Source of the DNA: Phytohabitans aurantiacus
Lineage (GTDB): Bacteria > Actinomycetota > Actinomycetes > Mycobacteriales > Micromonosporaceae
Assembly (NCBI RefSeq): GCF_027923225.1
Contig: NZ_BSDI01000026.1
Location: 54,266 to 118,265, forward strand
DNA length: 64,000 bases
Direction: 5' to 3'
The notes under the pieces were generated by a model, which worked only from the letters and a program-made list of their open reading frames with translations, was not told where the DNA came from and did not search any database. The position numbers and the translations under genes are program-made. Shown in pieces: positions 46,190 to 55,512 of the stretch. The stretch's first letter is position 1, and each line of letters begins with the position of its first letter.

Positions 46190-47011
46190 ATGAGCGATTC
46201 TTTCAAGGACACCTTCGACCGGGACGGCTACGTGGTGGCCCGCGGGCTGTTCGGCACGGCGGAGGTGGACCAGCTGCGGGAGCACTACATGACGCTGCGT
46301 AGGCGCGGCTCCTACGAAAGGGATCTCGTCGGCGTCGATCCGACCAGCCGGGACCCGCTGCGCCGGTACCCCCGGATGGCGCAGATGCACCGCTGGGACG
46401 ACACCTCGCTGCGCTGGCTGCTCGACGCCCGGCTGCGCGACGCGCTGGTCGCGCTGGTCGGCTCGGACCCGTACGCGGTGCAGACGATGCTGTACTTCAA
46501 ACCGGCCGGCGCCCGCGGCCAGGCCCTGCACCAGGACAACTACTACCTACGGGCCGATCCCGGCACCTGTGTGGCCGCGTGGATGGCGCTCGACCGCGCC
46601 GACGAGGCCAACGGCTGCATGCTCGTCGTGCCCGGCAGTCACCGCTGGCCGATCCTGTGCGTCGAGAAGGCCGACACCTCGGTCAGCTTCACCGACGTGA
46701 CCGTGCCGCTGCCGCCCGGACAGCCCGTCGAGCCCGTGGTGATGGAGGCCGGTGACGTGCTGTTCTTCAACGGCTCACTGGTGCACGGCAGCGCGCCGAA
46801 CTCCACCACCGACCGGTTCCGGCGCGCCCTGATCGGCCACTACATCCAGGGCGACGCGCAACAGGTCGCCACCTACTACCACCCCGCCCTGCGCATGGAC
46901 GGCACGCCGCTGGAGCTCGAGGTCAGTCCGGGTGGCGGCGCCTGCGGCGTGTGGACCGACGGCGAGATCGCGCTGACCGGCCACCAGACGATCGGACGCA
47001 AGCACGAGTAG
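46190..47011 (+). CDS. phytanoyl-CoA dioxygenase (PhyH) family protein
   Basis: A 273-residue Fe(II)/2-oxoglutarate-dependent oxygenase. The metal-binding HxD is in ALHQDNYYLRADPG, the distal His in NGSLVHGSAPNSTTDRFRRA, with the Arg that binds oxoglutarate following. The typical LVVPGSHRWP strand is present. Substrate unknown; bacterial members hydroxylate many small molecules. The ATG at 46190 or 46178 may start it. Pairing with a divergent AraC regulator suggests catabolic induction. Confidence 0.85.
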   Translation: MSDSFKDTFDRDGYVVARGLFGTAEVDQLREHYMTLRRRGSYERDLVGVDPTSRDPLRRYPRMAQMHRWDDTSLRWLLDARLRDALVALVGSDPYAVQTMLYFKPAGARGQALHQDNYYLRADPGTCVAAWMALDRADEANGCMLVVPGSHRWPILCVEKADTSVSFTDVTVPLPPGQPVEPVVMEAGDVLFFNGSLVHGSAPNSTTDRFRRALIGHYIQGDAQQVATYYHPALRMDGTPLELEVSPGGGACGVWTDGEIALTGHQTIGRKHE

Positions 47012-47013
47012 CC

Positions 47014-48687
47014 CTAGCGTGGGCGCCTCTTCTGCTGGTCGCGCTCCGGGCGTACCGTCGCCTTCCTGCCCCTGATCGCGCTGTGCCGCAGTGCCGCGAC
47101 CACCTCGCGCACAGCGCCCTCCGGCACCTCCACCAGGGAGAACCGGTCGGTGATCTCGATCGCGCCGATGTCTCGCCCGCTCAGGCTCGACTCGCCGGTG
47201 ATGGCGCCGACCAGGTCTTGCGGGCGGACACCGGCGCTGCGACCGATGCCGAAGAACACCTTCGCCATCCGGCGGTCCGCGGTGCGACCGTGGCCGGGGC
47301 GGCGATCGCCGTCGCGGCGTTCCGGCCGCCCCTCGAAGGCCCGTTGCGAGACGTGCGGGATCTCCACCTCGTCGTCGTCGGTGCCGCCCTCCGCCTCGTG
47401 GGCCAGCTTCACCGCGGCGAGCGCCACGTCGACGATGTCGAACTCGTCCGTGAGCGTGTCGATCACGACGCGGAAGCGCTCCAGGTCTTCGCCGAGCAGG
47501 CTCTCCCGCAGGGCGGCCCGGGTCAGCTCCAGGCGCCGTGCCCGCAGGTCGGCGACGGTGGGAATCTTCTCCACGACGATCCGCTGGCCGGTCGCCCGCT
47601 CGATCGCCTTCAGCATCCGGTGCTCGCGCGGCTCGGCCAGGGTGATCGCGACGCCCTCCCGCCCGGCGCGCCCGACCCGCCCGATGCGGTGCACGTACGC
47701 CTCCGGCGCCGACGGGACGTTGTAGTTGACGACGTGGGTGAGGTGCTCGACGTCCAGCCCGCGTGCGGCCACGTCGGTGGCGATGAGCAGGTCGGCGGTA
47801 CCCGCGCGCACCCGCCCCATGACGCGGTCGCGCTGCTCCTGGCCCATCCCGCCGTGCAGCGCCTCGGCACGGTAGCCGCGCCCGTTCATCGTCTCGGTGA
47901 GCTCGTCGACCTCTTCCCGGGTGCGGCAGAACACGATGGCCGCCGAGGGCGCCTCGACGTCCAGGATCCGCCCCAGGGCGGCCGGCTTGTGGGCACGGGC
48001 GACCACGTAGGCGCTCTGCCGCACCAGCGGTGCCTCACCCTGGGCCACCGGCTCGCGGCCCATCTCGATGCGGACCGGGTCGCGCAGGTGCCGCCGGGCG
48101 ATCGCGTCGATCCGGGAGGGCATCGTGGCCGAGAACAGTACGGTCTGCCGGGCCTCGGGCGTCTCGTCCAGGATCGCCTCGATGTCTTCGGCGAAGCCCA
48201 TGTCGAGCATCTCGTCGGCCTCGTCGAGCACCACGGTCGCGACCGCCCGGAGGCTGAGCGTGCCGCGGCCGATGTGGTCAAGCGCCCGCCCCGGCGTGGC
48301 CACCACGACGTCGACGCCGCGCTCCAGCGCCTGCAACTGCCGGCCGATCGGCTGCCCGCCGTAGATCGGGAGCACCCGCACGCCCAGGTCCCGGCCGTAC
48401 CGGTGGAACGCCTGCGACACCTGCACGGCCAGCTCACGCGTGGGCACCAGGACAAGCCCCACCGGATCGGTACCCTGCTCGCCGGCGGCCAGCCGCTGCA
48501 GCACCGGCAACGCGAACGCGGCCGTCTTTCCCGTGCCCGTCGCCGCCTGCCCGAGCAGGTCACGCCCCTCTAGCAGCGGCGGGATCGCCTCACCCTGGAT
48601 CGGCGTGGGCTCCTCGTACCCCAGGCTGGACAGCGCCCGCAGCAGCTCTTCCCGAAGCCCCAAATCAGCGAAGCTCGCCGAATCCAT
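47014..48687 (-). CDS. DEAD-box RNA helicase (DeaD/CsdA-like)
   Basis: A 557-residue ATP-dependent RNA helicase. Motifs in order are Q (PTPIQGEAIP), I (ATGTGKT), Ia (PTRELAVQV), II (DEAD), III (SAT), and VI (HRIGRVGRAG), then a C-terminal DbpA-type RNA-binding domain (about 475-545: FFGIGRSAGVRPQDLVGAI, IEITDRFSLVEVPE). It should unwind RNA in ribosome assembly or cold adaptation. The ATG at 48687 follows AAGGTGGGAG; the open frame continues antisense-like through the next gene and is not real there. Confidence 0.95.
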   Translation of the reverse strand: MDSASFADLGLREELLRALSSLGYEEPTPIQGEAIPPLLEGRDLLGQAATGTGKTAAFALPVLQRLAAGEQGTDPVGLVLVPTRELAVQVSQAFHRYGRDLGVRVLPIYGGQPIGRQLQALERGVDVVVATPGRALDHIGRGTLSLRAVATVVLDEADEMLDMGFAEDIEAILDETPEARQTVLFSATMPSRIDAIARRHLRDPVRIEMGREPVAQGEAPLVRQSAYVVARAHKPAALGRILDVEAPSAAIVFCRTREEVDELTETMNGRGYRAEALHGGMGQEQRDRVMGRVRAGTADLLIATDVAARGLDVEHLTHVVNYNVPSAPEAYVHRIGRVGRAGREGVAITLAEPREHRMLKAIERATGQRIVVEKIPTVADLRARRLELTRAALRESLLGEDLERFRVVIDTLTDEFDIVDVALAAVKLAHEAEGGTDDDEVEIPHVSQRAFEGRPERRDGDRRPGHGRTADRRMAKVFFGIGRSAGVRPQDLVGAITGESSLSGRDIGAIEITDRFSLVEVPEGAVREVVAALRHSAIRGRKATVRPERDQQKRRPR

Positions 48688-48743
48688 CTCCCACCTTCGT
48701 TCCCGGTTCTTCGTTACGCGGTTCTGGGCAGCTCTCGGTCCCG

Positions 48744-49364
48744 CTACTCGAACGGGGACGGATCGCCGGCTCCCCGTCGCAGGACCACCGGCTCGGATTG
48801 TGACAGGTCGACGACGGTGGTCGGTTCGATACCGCACTCGCCGGCGTCGAGGATCACGTCGAGGGCGTGGTCGAGGTGCTCCCTGATGTCGTCGCCCCGG
48901 GTCATCGGCTCGTTCTCCTCGGGCAGGATCAGGGTGCTCGACATGAGCGGCTCGCCGAGCTCGGCCACCAGCGCCTGTGCGACGGTGTGCCGCGGGATGC
49001 GTACGCCCACGGTGCGTTTCCGGGGATGCATCAGCTTGCGCGGCACCTCCGGCGTGGCCGGCAGGATGAACGTGTAGCTGCCCGGCGTACACGCCTTGAC
49101 CATGCGAAACACCGAGTTGCTGATGTGCACGAACTGGCCCAGCTGGGCAAAGTCGTGGCACACCAGCGTGAAGTGGTGCCGCTCGTCCAGCTGACGGATC
49201 TTCCTGATCCGGTCCAGGCCGGCGCGGTTGCCCAGCTGGCAGCCGAGCGCGAAGCACGAATCCGTCGGGTACGCGATCAGCCCACCGTCGCGGACGAGGT
49301 CGACGACCTGCCGGATCGTCCGGGGCTGCGGGTTGTCCGGATGCACCTCGAAGTATCGCGCCAC
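48744..49364 (-). CDS. YrdC/Sua5-domain protein (YciO-like)
   Basis: A 206-residue protein of the YrdC/Sua5 family, which binds RNA and makes threonylcarbamoyl-AMP for tRNA modification. Visible motifs are GGLIAYPTDSCFALGCQLGN, RIRKIRQLDERHHFTL and TVGVRIPRH. The KRxR variant and the length fit the YciO branch, for which the tRNA-modifying activity is less certain. GTG start. It lies 57 bases upstream of the helicase on the same strand. Confidence 0.88.
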   Translation of the reverse strand: MARYFEVHPDNPQPRTIRQVVDLVRDGGLIAYPTDSCFALGCQLGNRAGLDRIRKIRQLDERHHFTLVCHDFAQLGQFVHISNSVFRMVKACTPGSYTFILPATPEVPRKLMHPRKRTVGVRIPRHTVAQALVAELGEPLMSSTLILPEENEPMTRGDDIREHLDHALDVILDAGECGIEPTTVVDLSQSEPVVLRRGAGDPSPFE

Positions 49365-49423
49365 GGCCTGAGCGTAGTGGCGCTTTCCTCCGGTCCACGC
49401 GACGCGCCAGGCAGGATGGTCAT

Positions 49424-50071
49424 GTGGTGGATGCGGTGATCTTCGACCTTGACGGCGTACTCGTCGACTCCGAGCCGGTGTGGGAAGAGGTCCGGCGGCG
49501 GTACGTCGCGGACAACGGTGGGCAGTGGCAGCCCGACACCCAGCGCCGCCTCATGGGTATGAGCACCGGCGAATGGGCCCGCTATCTCAGCGGCGAGCTC
49601 GGCGTGCGCCGGACCGCGGAGCAGGTCGCCGCCGAGGTGGTCGAGCAGATGGTCGACCGGTACGCGACCCGGGTGCCCCTGGTGCCGGGCGCGGACGGCG
49701 TCGTGCGCGAGCTGGCCGCGCGCTGGCCGCTCGGCCTGGCCAGTTCGTCGCCGCCGCGGCTCATCTCGGCCGCGTTGGACGCCGCCGGGCTCGCCGAGAC
49801 GTTCGCGGTGACGCTGTCGACCGAGAACGTGCCGCGCGGCAAGCCCGCGCCGGACGTGTACCTGGCCGTCGCGGACCAGCTGGGCGCCGACCCCGCCAGC
49901 AGCGTCGCGGTCGAGGACTCCTCCAACGGGATCCGGTCGGCCGCCGCCGCGGGCATGCGGGTGATCGCGGTACCGCACCAGCAGTACCCGCTGGACGACG
50001 ACGCGCGCGGACGGGCGGCGCTCGTGATCGCGGCGATCGGCGAGCTGACCCCTGAGGCGGTTCTGGGGTGA
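49424..50071 (+). CDS. HAD-superfamily phosphatase (beta-phosphoglucomutase-like)
   Basis: A 215-residue HAD hydrolase. Motif I is IFDLDGVLVDSEP with nucleophile D8 and acid D10, motif II is LASSSPPRL, motif III Lys is in RGKPAPDVYL, and motif IV is VAVEDSSNGIRSA. The cap domain is of the alpha-helical type found in sugar-phosphate phosphatases and beta-phosphoglucomutases. Substrate unknown. GTG start; divergent from the YciO-like gene. Confidence 0.9.
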   Translation: MVDAVIFDLDGVLVDSEPVWEEVRRRYVADNGGQWQPDTQRRLMGMSTGEWARYLSGELGVRRTAEQVAAEVVEQMVDRYATRVPLVPGADGVVRELAARWPLGLASSSPPRLISAALDAAGLAETFAVTLSTENVPRGKPAPDVYLAVADQLGADPASSVAVEDSSNGIRSAAAAGMRVIAVPHQQYPLDDDARGRAALVIAAIGELTPEAVLG

Positions 50072-50154
50072 TTCAGGGGGTGAACCCGGATATCCACGAC
50101 CGCTCGACGGCGAAATCATCGAGGTAGTGCGATCCGGCGACAGGGGAGGCATCG

Positions 50155-51345
50155 ATGATGCGCACGACGGGGGTTGGCCGGCGACTCGTGGTGGGAGTCG
50201 CGATCCTGGCGATGGCCGGGGCCGGGGCGGCGTGCGCCGCCGACGACACCGAGCCCGCCGCTCCGGCGGAGTCGAGCGGCTCACCACACGCCGGGCACGG
50301 CAAGCTCTCACCGCCGGTGGAGAAGCCGCTGCGGACCGGTGAACGCTTCGTCGAGCTGGCGATGCCGCGGCCGTACACACCGGTCGCGCCGAACGGGGGC
50401 ACCGATGAGTACCGTTGCTTCCTCGTGGATCCGGGACTGTCCACAAAGGCATACTTGACCGGCAGCCAGTTCCTGCCGCAGAACGCCGACATCGTGCATC
50501 ACGCCATCTTCTTCCGGCTCTCGCCGGTGGGTGTGAAGGAGGCCCGGCAGCTCGACGAGCGCAGTCCCGGCGAGGGCTGGCAGTGCTTCGGCGACTCCGG
50601 CGTCGACAGCGAAGGCGAGGGCGCGTGGGTGGCCCACTGGGCGCCCGGCGCCAACGAGGTGCTGCTGGGCGAGGGTCTCGGATACGAGATGCCGCCCGGC
50701 TCGCAGATGGTCATGCAGGTGCACTACAACCTGCTGGCCACGGACGGCAAGGCGGGCGGCACCGATCAGTCCCGCATCAGGTTGCGCCTCGCCGACGACA
50801 GCACCCGCATGACCCCGCTGAACACATTCCTGGCGTCCGCACCGATCGAGCTGCCCTGCACCCCGCAGGAGAGCGGCCCACTCTGCGACCGCGAGACCGC
50901 GATCAAAGACGTGACCAAGCGATTCGGCGAGGACGTCGGCTCCACCGCCGGAGCACTGGTCGAATGGTGCAGCAAGGGAAAGCCCGCACCCGGGCCCACC
51001 CAGCACTGCGACATCCCGGCGGAGGAAGCGGCCACCATCTACGCCACGGCTGGGCACATGCACCTGCTGGGCCGCTCCATCAAGGTCGAGCTCAACCCGG
51101 GTACGGCCGGCGCGACCACGCTGCTGGACGTGCCGCAGTACAACTTCGACGACCAGGCCATCCGTCCGCTGGCCGCGCCCGTGAAAGTCAAGCAAGGCGA
51201 CACCATCCGGGTAACCTGCACCCACGACGCCGGCCTGCGCCGGATGCTCCCGCAGCTTCAGAAACTGCCACCCCGGTACGTCGTGTGGGGCGACGGCACC
51301 AGCGACGAGATGTGCCTCGGGTTGCTGATCGGCACCCGCTCGTAG
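50155..51345 (+). CDS. lipoprotein resembling copper type II monooxygenase (PHM-like)
   Basis: A 396-residue exported lipoprotein (signal peptide with lipidated C27) showing all six copper ligands of the peptidylglycine/dopamine hydroxylase family: H115-H116 (DIVHHAIFF) and H190 (MQVHYN) for one copper, H301, H303 (GHMHLLG) and M386 (DEMCLGL) for the other. Many Cys (C88, C144, C235, C244, C272, C285, C355, C387) could form disulfides. It would hydroxylate an unactivated C-H bond outside the membrane using ascorbate or a similar donor. Substrate unknown. Starts at ATG 50155 after GGGGAGG. It stands alone on its strand. Confidence 0.8.
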   Translation: MMRTTGVGRRLVVGVAILAMAGAGAACAADDTEPAAPAESSGSPHAGHGKLSPPVEKPLRTGERFVELAMPRPYTPVAPNGGTDEYRCFLVDPGLSTKAYLTGSQFLPQNADIVHHAIFFRLSPVGVKEARQLDERSPGEGWQCFGDSGVDSEGEGAWVAHWAPGANEVLLGEGLGYEMPPGSQMVMQVHYNLLATDGKAGGTDQSRIRLRLADDSTRMTPLNTFLASAPIELPCTPQESGPLCDRETAIKDVTKRFGEDVGSTAGALVEWCSKGKPAPGPTQHCDIPAEEAATIYATAGHMHLLGRSIKVELNPGTAGATTLLDVPQYNFDDQAIRPLAAPVKVKQGDTIRVTCTHDAGLRRMLPQLQKLPPRYVVWGDGTSDEMCLGLLIGTRS

Positions 51346-51354
51346 GGGCCGCCG

Positions 51355-52032
51355 CTAGGTGCCTATGTCTTGGGTGCCGGGCTTGACCAGGCTGCTCTCG
51401 TACGCGAACACGACTATCTGGGTGCGGTCGCGCAGGCCGAGCTTGGTCAGGATGCTGGAGACGTGTGACTTGACCGTGGCGGGTCCGATGTAGAGCTGCT
51501 GGGCGATCTCGGTGTTCGTGTCGCCGCGCGCCACTGCCGCGACGATGTCGCGTTCGCGGTCGGTGAGGCGGTGCAGGCGTTCGGCGACGGCGGTGTTGAC
51601 GGTCGGTCCCTCGGCGAAACGGCTGATCAGGCGGCGGGTGATCGAGGGGGCGATGAGAGCGCCGCCGTCGGCGATCGTCCGCACCGCCGTGGCGAGTTCG
51701 TGGGGCGGGATGTCCTTCAGGACGAAGCCGCTCGCACCCGCGCGCAGCGCCTGATAGACGTACTCGTCGGGGTCGAACGTGGTGAGGATCAGGATCCGGA
51801 CCGGCCAGTCGGCCTCCTGAACGATCCGCGAGGTTGCTTCGAGACCATCGAGCTCGGGCATGCGGATGTCCATGAGGATGACGTCCGGGCGGTGCCGCTG
51901 GGCCGCTTCGATCGCTTCGAGCCCGGTGCCCGCCTCGGCCACTACCTCGATGTCGGGATGGGTACGCAGGATCATGGTGAAGCCGCCGCGGACCAGCGCC
52001 TGGTCGTCGACGACGAGCACGCTGATGCTCAT
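51355..52032 (-). CDS. NarL/LuxR-family response regulator
   Basis: A 225-residue regulator with a receiver domain (phospho-acceptor Asp in VILMDIRMPE, Lys in GFVLKDIPPH) and LuxR helix-turn-helix (LTDRERDIVAAVARGDTNTEIA, ATVKSHV). It overlaps the kinase gene by 4 bases (ATGA at 52029-52032). The upstream open frame is antisense noise. Possible targets are the divergent MMPL transporter or its own operon. Confidence 0.93.
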   Translation of the reverse strand: MSISVLVVDDQALVRGGFTMILRTHPDIEVVAEAGTGLEAIEAAQRHRPDVILMDIRMPELDGLEATSRIVQEADWPVRILILTTFDPDEYVYQALRAGASGFVLKDIPPHELATAVRTIADGGALIAPSITRRLISRFAEGPTVNTAVAERLHRLTDRERDIVAAVARGDTNTEIAQQLYIGPATVKSHVSSILTKLGLRDRTQIVVFAYESSLVKPGTQDIGT

Positions 52033-53192
52033 GCTGACTCCCCGGTCAGTGGCAGGCGGGCGACGACGCGAAAGCCGCCCTCGGGACGCGGGCCGGTTTC
52101 GAGGCTGCCGCCGAGCAGGGTCGCCCGTTCGCGCATACCGACGATGCCGTGGCCGGCCGCCTGCGGGCGGGTCAACCCCGGCGGGGCGTGGTCGACGACC
52201 TCGATGGTGATGTCCGTCCCGTCCTCGCGCAGGTGTACCTCGGTGCGGGTGCCCGGTCCGCCATGCTTGAGCACGTTGGTGAGCGCCTCCTGGATGATCC
52301 GGTACGCCGACAGCTGCACCCGGGTCGGGAGCGCCGTCCGCAAGCCGTCGGTGATCCGCACGTCCAGCCCCGCCGCGCGTACCTGCGCGATGAGCCGGGG
52401 CAGGTCGGCCAGCCCGGGTTGGGGGCCGAGGCCGCCGCGTTCGGTCTCGGGGCGCAGCACGCCCAGCAGGTGCCGCAGCTCGTCCAGGGCCTGGCGGCCG
52501 GCCAGCTCGACGGCGGCCATCGCCTGGCGGGCGCCTTCCGGATCGGCGGCCACCACCGCCTGAGCCGCTCCGGCCTGTACCGTCATCATGCTCACCTGGT
52601 GGGCGACCACATCGTGCAGCTCGCGCGCGATGTGGGTGCGTTCCTCGGCGACGATCCGGCGCGCCTCGGCCTCCTGCTGGCGCCGGGTCTCGACCGCGTG
52701 CTCCTCGCGCAGCCGCAGCCGCCGCCCGACGTACCAGACGACGAACATGAGGACGGCGCCGAAACTGACCTCCGCCCACAGCGAGCCTCGCACGCCGTCG
52801 TCGACGACGAGCACGGCGATGGCCGCGGCGAGGCCGGCCAGGCCGTGGCGGCTGCTGGCGGCGTAGCGGCCGGCGCTGTACAGCGCGAACATCGTGACCA
52901 GGCCAACAAGATCGGCGGGGTCGGCCGGCAGCAGGAGTGCCCAGCCGGCGACCGCCACGCCGAGCACCAGGATCGGCCGGCGGCGGCGCAGGTAGAACAC
53001 GGCCCCGGTGACGGCGAAGATGACGAGGACGAAAACGGGCACGTCGGTGATCGGGCGGAGGAGCAACGAGTCGCCGGGCCCGTCGGTGAGGAACACGGTC
53101 GTCAGGAACAGCACGGCGGCGAGGGTCGCGTCAGACGCACGCGGCCACCGCGCGAACGGGCCACGAAAGCCCCGGGACGACACCACCCTCAC
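52029..53192 (-). CDS. sensor histidine kinase (HisKA_3 type)
   Basis: A 387-residue kinase with four to five N-terminal membrane segments (about 22-150), the dimerisation box ERTHIARELHDVVAHQVSMM with the His, and HATPase N-box (EALTNVLKHGG) and G-box (GIVGMRERATLLGG). GTG start. Cotranscribed with the overlapping response regulator. It is divergent from the MMPL transporter gene, with a perfect palindrome in the intergenic region. Confidence 0.92.
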   Translation of the reverse strand: MRVVSSRGFRGPFARWPRASDATLAAVLFLTTVFLTDGPGDSLLLRPITDVPVFVLVIFAVTGAVFYLRRRRPILVLGVAVAGWALLLPADPADLVGLVTMFALYSAGRYAASSRHGLAGLAAAIAVLVVDDGVRGSLWAEVSFGAVLMFVVWYVGRRLRLREEHAVETRRQQEAEARRIVAEERTHIARELHDVVAHQVSMMTVQAGAAQAVVAADPEGARQAMAAVELAGRQALDELRHLLGVLRPETERGGLGPQPGLADLPRLIAQVRAAGLDVRITDGLRTALPTRVQLSAYRIIQEALTNVLKHGGPGTRTEVHLREDGTDITIEVVDHAPPGLTRPQAAGHGIVGMRERATLLGGSLETGPRPEGGFRVVARLPLTGESA

Positions 53193-53288
53193 AAGGGCTC
53201 ACGGTAGGCCAGTACAGGAAATGCTGTCATCCGCCTGGGCGACGGGGCCGTCCTCCCCCGCTGGGCGGAGGCCGCGCCCGGATCCTGC

Positions 53289-53309
53289 CCGTCTCCCGCC
53301 GGGAGACGG
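53289..53309. promoter_or_regulatory. perfect 21-bp palindrome in front of the MMPL gene
   Basis: CCGTCTCCCG-C-CGGGAGACGG. Its right arm contains the GGGAG that could serve as ribosome-binding site for the GTG at 53316. It could be an operator of the divergent two-component system or a stem that hides the ribosome-binding site. Confidence 0.5.
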
Positions 53310-53315
53310 CGGACG

Positions 53316-55475
53316 GTGGCGACGCCCACGATGGCGGCCATGAGTGCTTTCACCCGCCGCCTGGGCGCGGCCAGCGCCCGCAGGCCATGGACGACGATCG
53401 CCGCGTGGGCGGTCGCCACAGCCGTCATCATCGCGCTGGCCGGCATGGCTGGCGGCGCGTTCGCCGAAGACTTCGTCGCGCCCGGCAGCCAGAGCGAACG
53501 GGCGCGGCAACTGCTCGAGGAGCGGTTTCCCGAGGCGGCCAACGGCGCCGCGCTCGCCGTGTTCGCCGCGCCGGACGGGCAACGGTTGGAACAGCACCGG
53601 GCCGCCGTCGACGCCGCGGTGACGCGGATCGCGACGGCCGAGGGCGTCAGCACGGTGGCGAACCCGTTCGCCGCGGGCACCGTCTCACCCGACGGCCGCG
53701 TCGCATACGCCGAAATCGCCTTCGCCGCGCCGGCGACAAGGCTCGGTCCCGAACCCTTCAAAGCCGTCGGCAGCGCGCTGGAACCGGCCCGTCAGGCCGG
53801 TTTGACCGCGGAACTCGGCGGCGACGCGGCGTTCATCAACTCCGAGACACAGACCTCCGGCGCGGAGGCGGTCGGGCTGCTGGCGGCGTTGGTGATTCTG
53901 CTGGTGGCTTTCGGTACGGTCGTCGCCGCGCTGGTGCCGATCGTGCTCGCGCTCATCGTCGTCGCCGCCGGACTCGCCGGCATCCTGTTGCTCGCCAACG
54001 CGATGGACGTGTCGACCGCCGCGCCGACGATCGCCGCGATGATAGGACTGGGCGTCGGAATCGACTACGCCCTGTTCATCACGGCCCGCTACCGCGAAAA
54101 CCGCGCCGGCGGCGCGGACAACAGCACCGCACTGGTCGATGCCATGGGACGCGCCGGCTCCGCGGTCGTTTTCGCCGGCGGTACCGTCATCATCGCGATG
54201 GCCGCTCTCTTGCTGACCGGCATGGGCTTTCTGGTATCGGTAGGGCTCAGCACCGCACTGGTGGTTTTCGGTGCCGGCACCGCCGCGTTGACGCTTCTTC
54301 CCGCCTTCCTCACACTCCTCGGCGACCGCCTCGACCGCGGGCGGCTCCCGTCGCGGCGGCGGCGGCGCGCGCAAGGTACCGGCTGGTGGCGGCTCGCACA
54401 CCACATCGCGAGAAGGCCGTGGCCGTACCTCGTCGTTTCGGTCGCGCTCCTGCTCACCCTCGCCGCCCCGGCGCTGGCGATGCGGACCGCCTTTCCCGAC
54501 GCCGGAGACGAGTCGACGAGCACCACCGAACGGCGCGCCTACGACCTGCTGGCCGACGGCTTCGGCCCGGGCGTCAACGGTCCCCTGCTCCTGGTCGTCG
54601 ACCTGCGCGGCACTGGCGCCGGCGACATCCGGGAGCTGGCGCGACGCGTCGCCGCGGATCCCGGCATCGCCTCGGTCGGCGAACCGGTGACGTCTCCCGC
54701 CAACGACACCGTGATACTGCGCCTGACCGCCACCACCGCACCCGCCGACGCCGCGACGTCGCGAACCCTGGAACGCGTACGCGGGATGCTGCCCGACAAC
54801 GCCTATGTCGCCGGCCTCACCGCCATGACCGCCGACCTCACCCACCACCTCTCGACCACGCTGCCCATCTTCGTGGGCGCCATCCTGGCCGCGTCGTTCC
54901 TGTTGCTGATGCTCGTGTTCCGCTCCATCCTGGTACCGCTCAAGGCCGTCCTGATGAACCTGCTGTCGATCGGCGGGGCCTACGGCGTGGTGGTCGTGGT
55001 GTTCCAATGGGGATGGTTCACAGAGGACACCGTCACGATCGCCTCACCGCTTCCCATGATCTTCTTCGCCGTCCTCTTCGGACTGTCCATGGACTATGAG
55101 GTGTTTCTGCTGTCGCGCGTGCGCGAGGAGTACAACGCCAGCGGCGACACCACGGAATCGATCGCACGGGGCCTGGCCGGCACCGGCCGGGTGATCACCT
55201 CGGCCGCGCTCATCATGACCGCCGTCTTCCTGTCCTTCGCCGCCAGCCCTTCCCCGTTCACCAAGATGATCGGTATCGGACTGGCCACCGCCGTACTGCT
55301 CGACGCCACGATCGTCCGGCTGTTCCTCCTGCCCGCCGCCATGACGCTGCTCGGCCCCGCCAACTGGTGGCTCCCCCGCTGGCTACGCCGCCGCATCCCC
55401 CGCGCCGCGGCACGGGGCGGGCGCGGCGGGAAAGGGGGAAGGGTGGGTGGAGAAGTGGGGGTGGGCGTAGGTTGA
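53316..55475 (+). CDS. MMPL-family membrane transporter
   Basis: A 719-residue RND/MMPL-type exporter with about 12 membrane segments in the 1+5, 1+5 pattern and two external loops. Family motifs are the N-terminal RRPWTTIAAWAV, MIGLGVGIDYALFITARYRE (with the Asp-Tyr pair of the proton path) and FGLSMDYEVFLLSRVREEY. It probably moves lipids or hydrophobic compounds outward. Starts considered are GTG 53316 (with GGGAG upstream) and ATG 53340. The last 25 residues are Gly/Lys-rich low complexity. Divergent from a two-component system that may control it. Confidence 0.9.
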   Translation: MATPTMAAMSAFTRRLGAASARRPWTTIAAWAVATAVIIALAGMAGGAFAEDFVAPGSQSERARQLLEERFPEAANGAALAVFAAPDGQRLEQHRAAVDAAVTRIATAEGVSTVANPFAAGTVSPDGRVAYAEIAFAAPATRLGPEPFKAVGSALEPARQAGLTAELGGDAAFINSETQTSGAEAVGLLAALVILLVAFGTVVAALVPIVLALIVVAAGLAGILLLANAMDVSTAAPTIAAMIGLGVGIDYALFITARYRENRAGGADNSTALVDAMGRAGSAVVFAGGTVIIAMAALLLTGMGFLVSVGLSTALVVFGAGTAALTLLPAFLTLLGDRLDRGRLPSRRRRRAQGTGWWRLAHHIARRPWPYLVVSVALLLTLAAPALAMRTAFPDAGDESTSTTERRAYDLLADGFGPGVNGPLLLVVDLRGTGAGDIRELARRVAADPGIASVGEPVTSPANDTVILRLTATTAPADAATSRTLERVRGMLPDNAYVAGLTAMTADLTHHLSTTLPIFVGAILAASFLLLMLVFRSILVPLKAVLMNLLSIGGAYGVVVVVFQWGWFTEDTVTIASPLPMIFFAVLFGLSMDYEVFLLSRVREEYNASGDTTESIARGLAGTGRVITSAALIMTAVFLSFAASPSPFTKMIGIGLATAVLLDATIVRLFLLPAAMTLLGPANWWLPRWLRRRIPRAAARGGRGGKGGRVGGEVGVGVG

Positions 55476-55512
55476 AGGTGGGTAAGTGCGACAAATCGCC
55501 ACGGAGGCCGCC

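Noticed and set aside
48744..49398. Extension of the helicase frame upstream across the YciO-like gene
   Set aside because: The helicase has a normal start at 48687 with a good ribosome-binding site and Q-motif soon after; the upstream part is another frame of the YciO-like gene.
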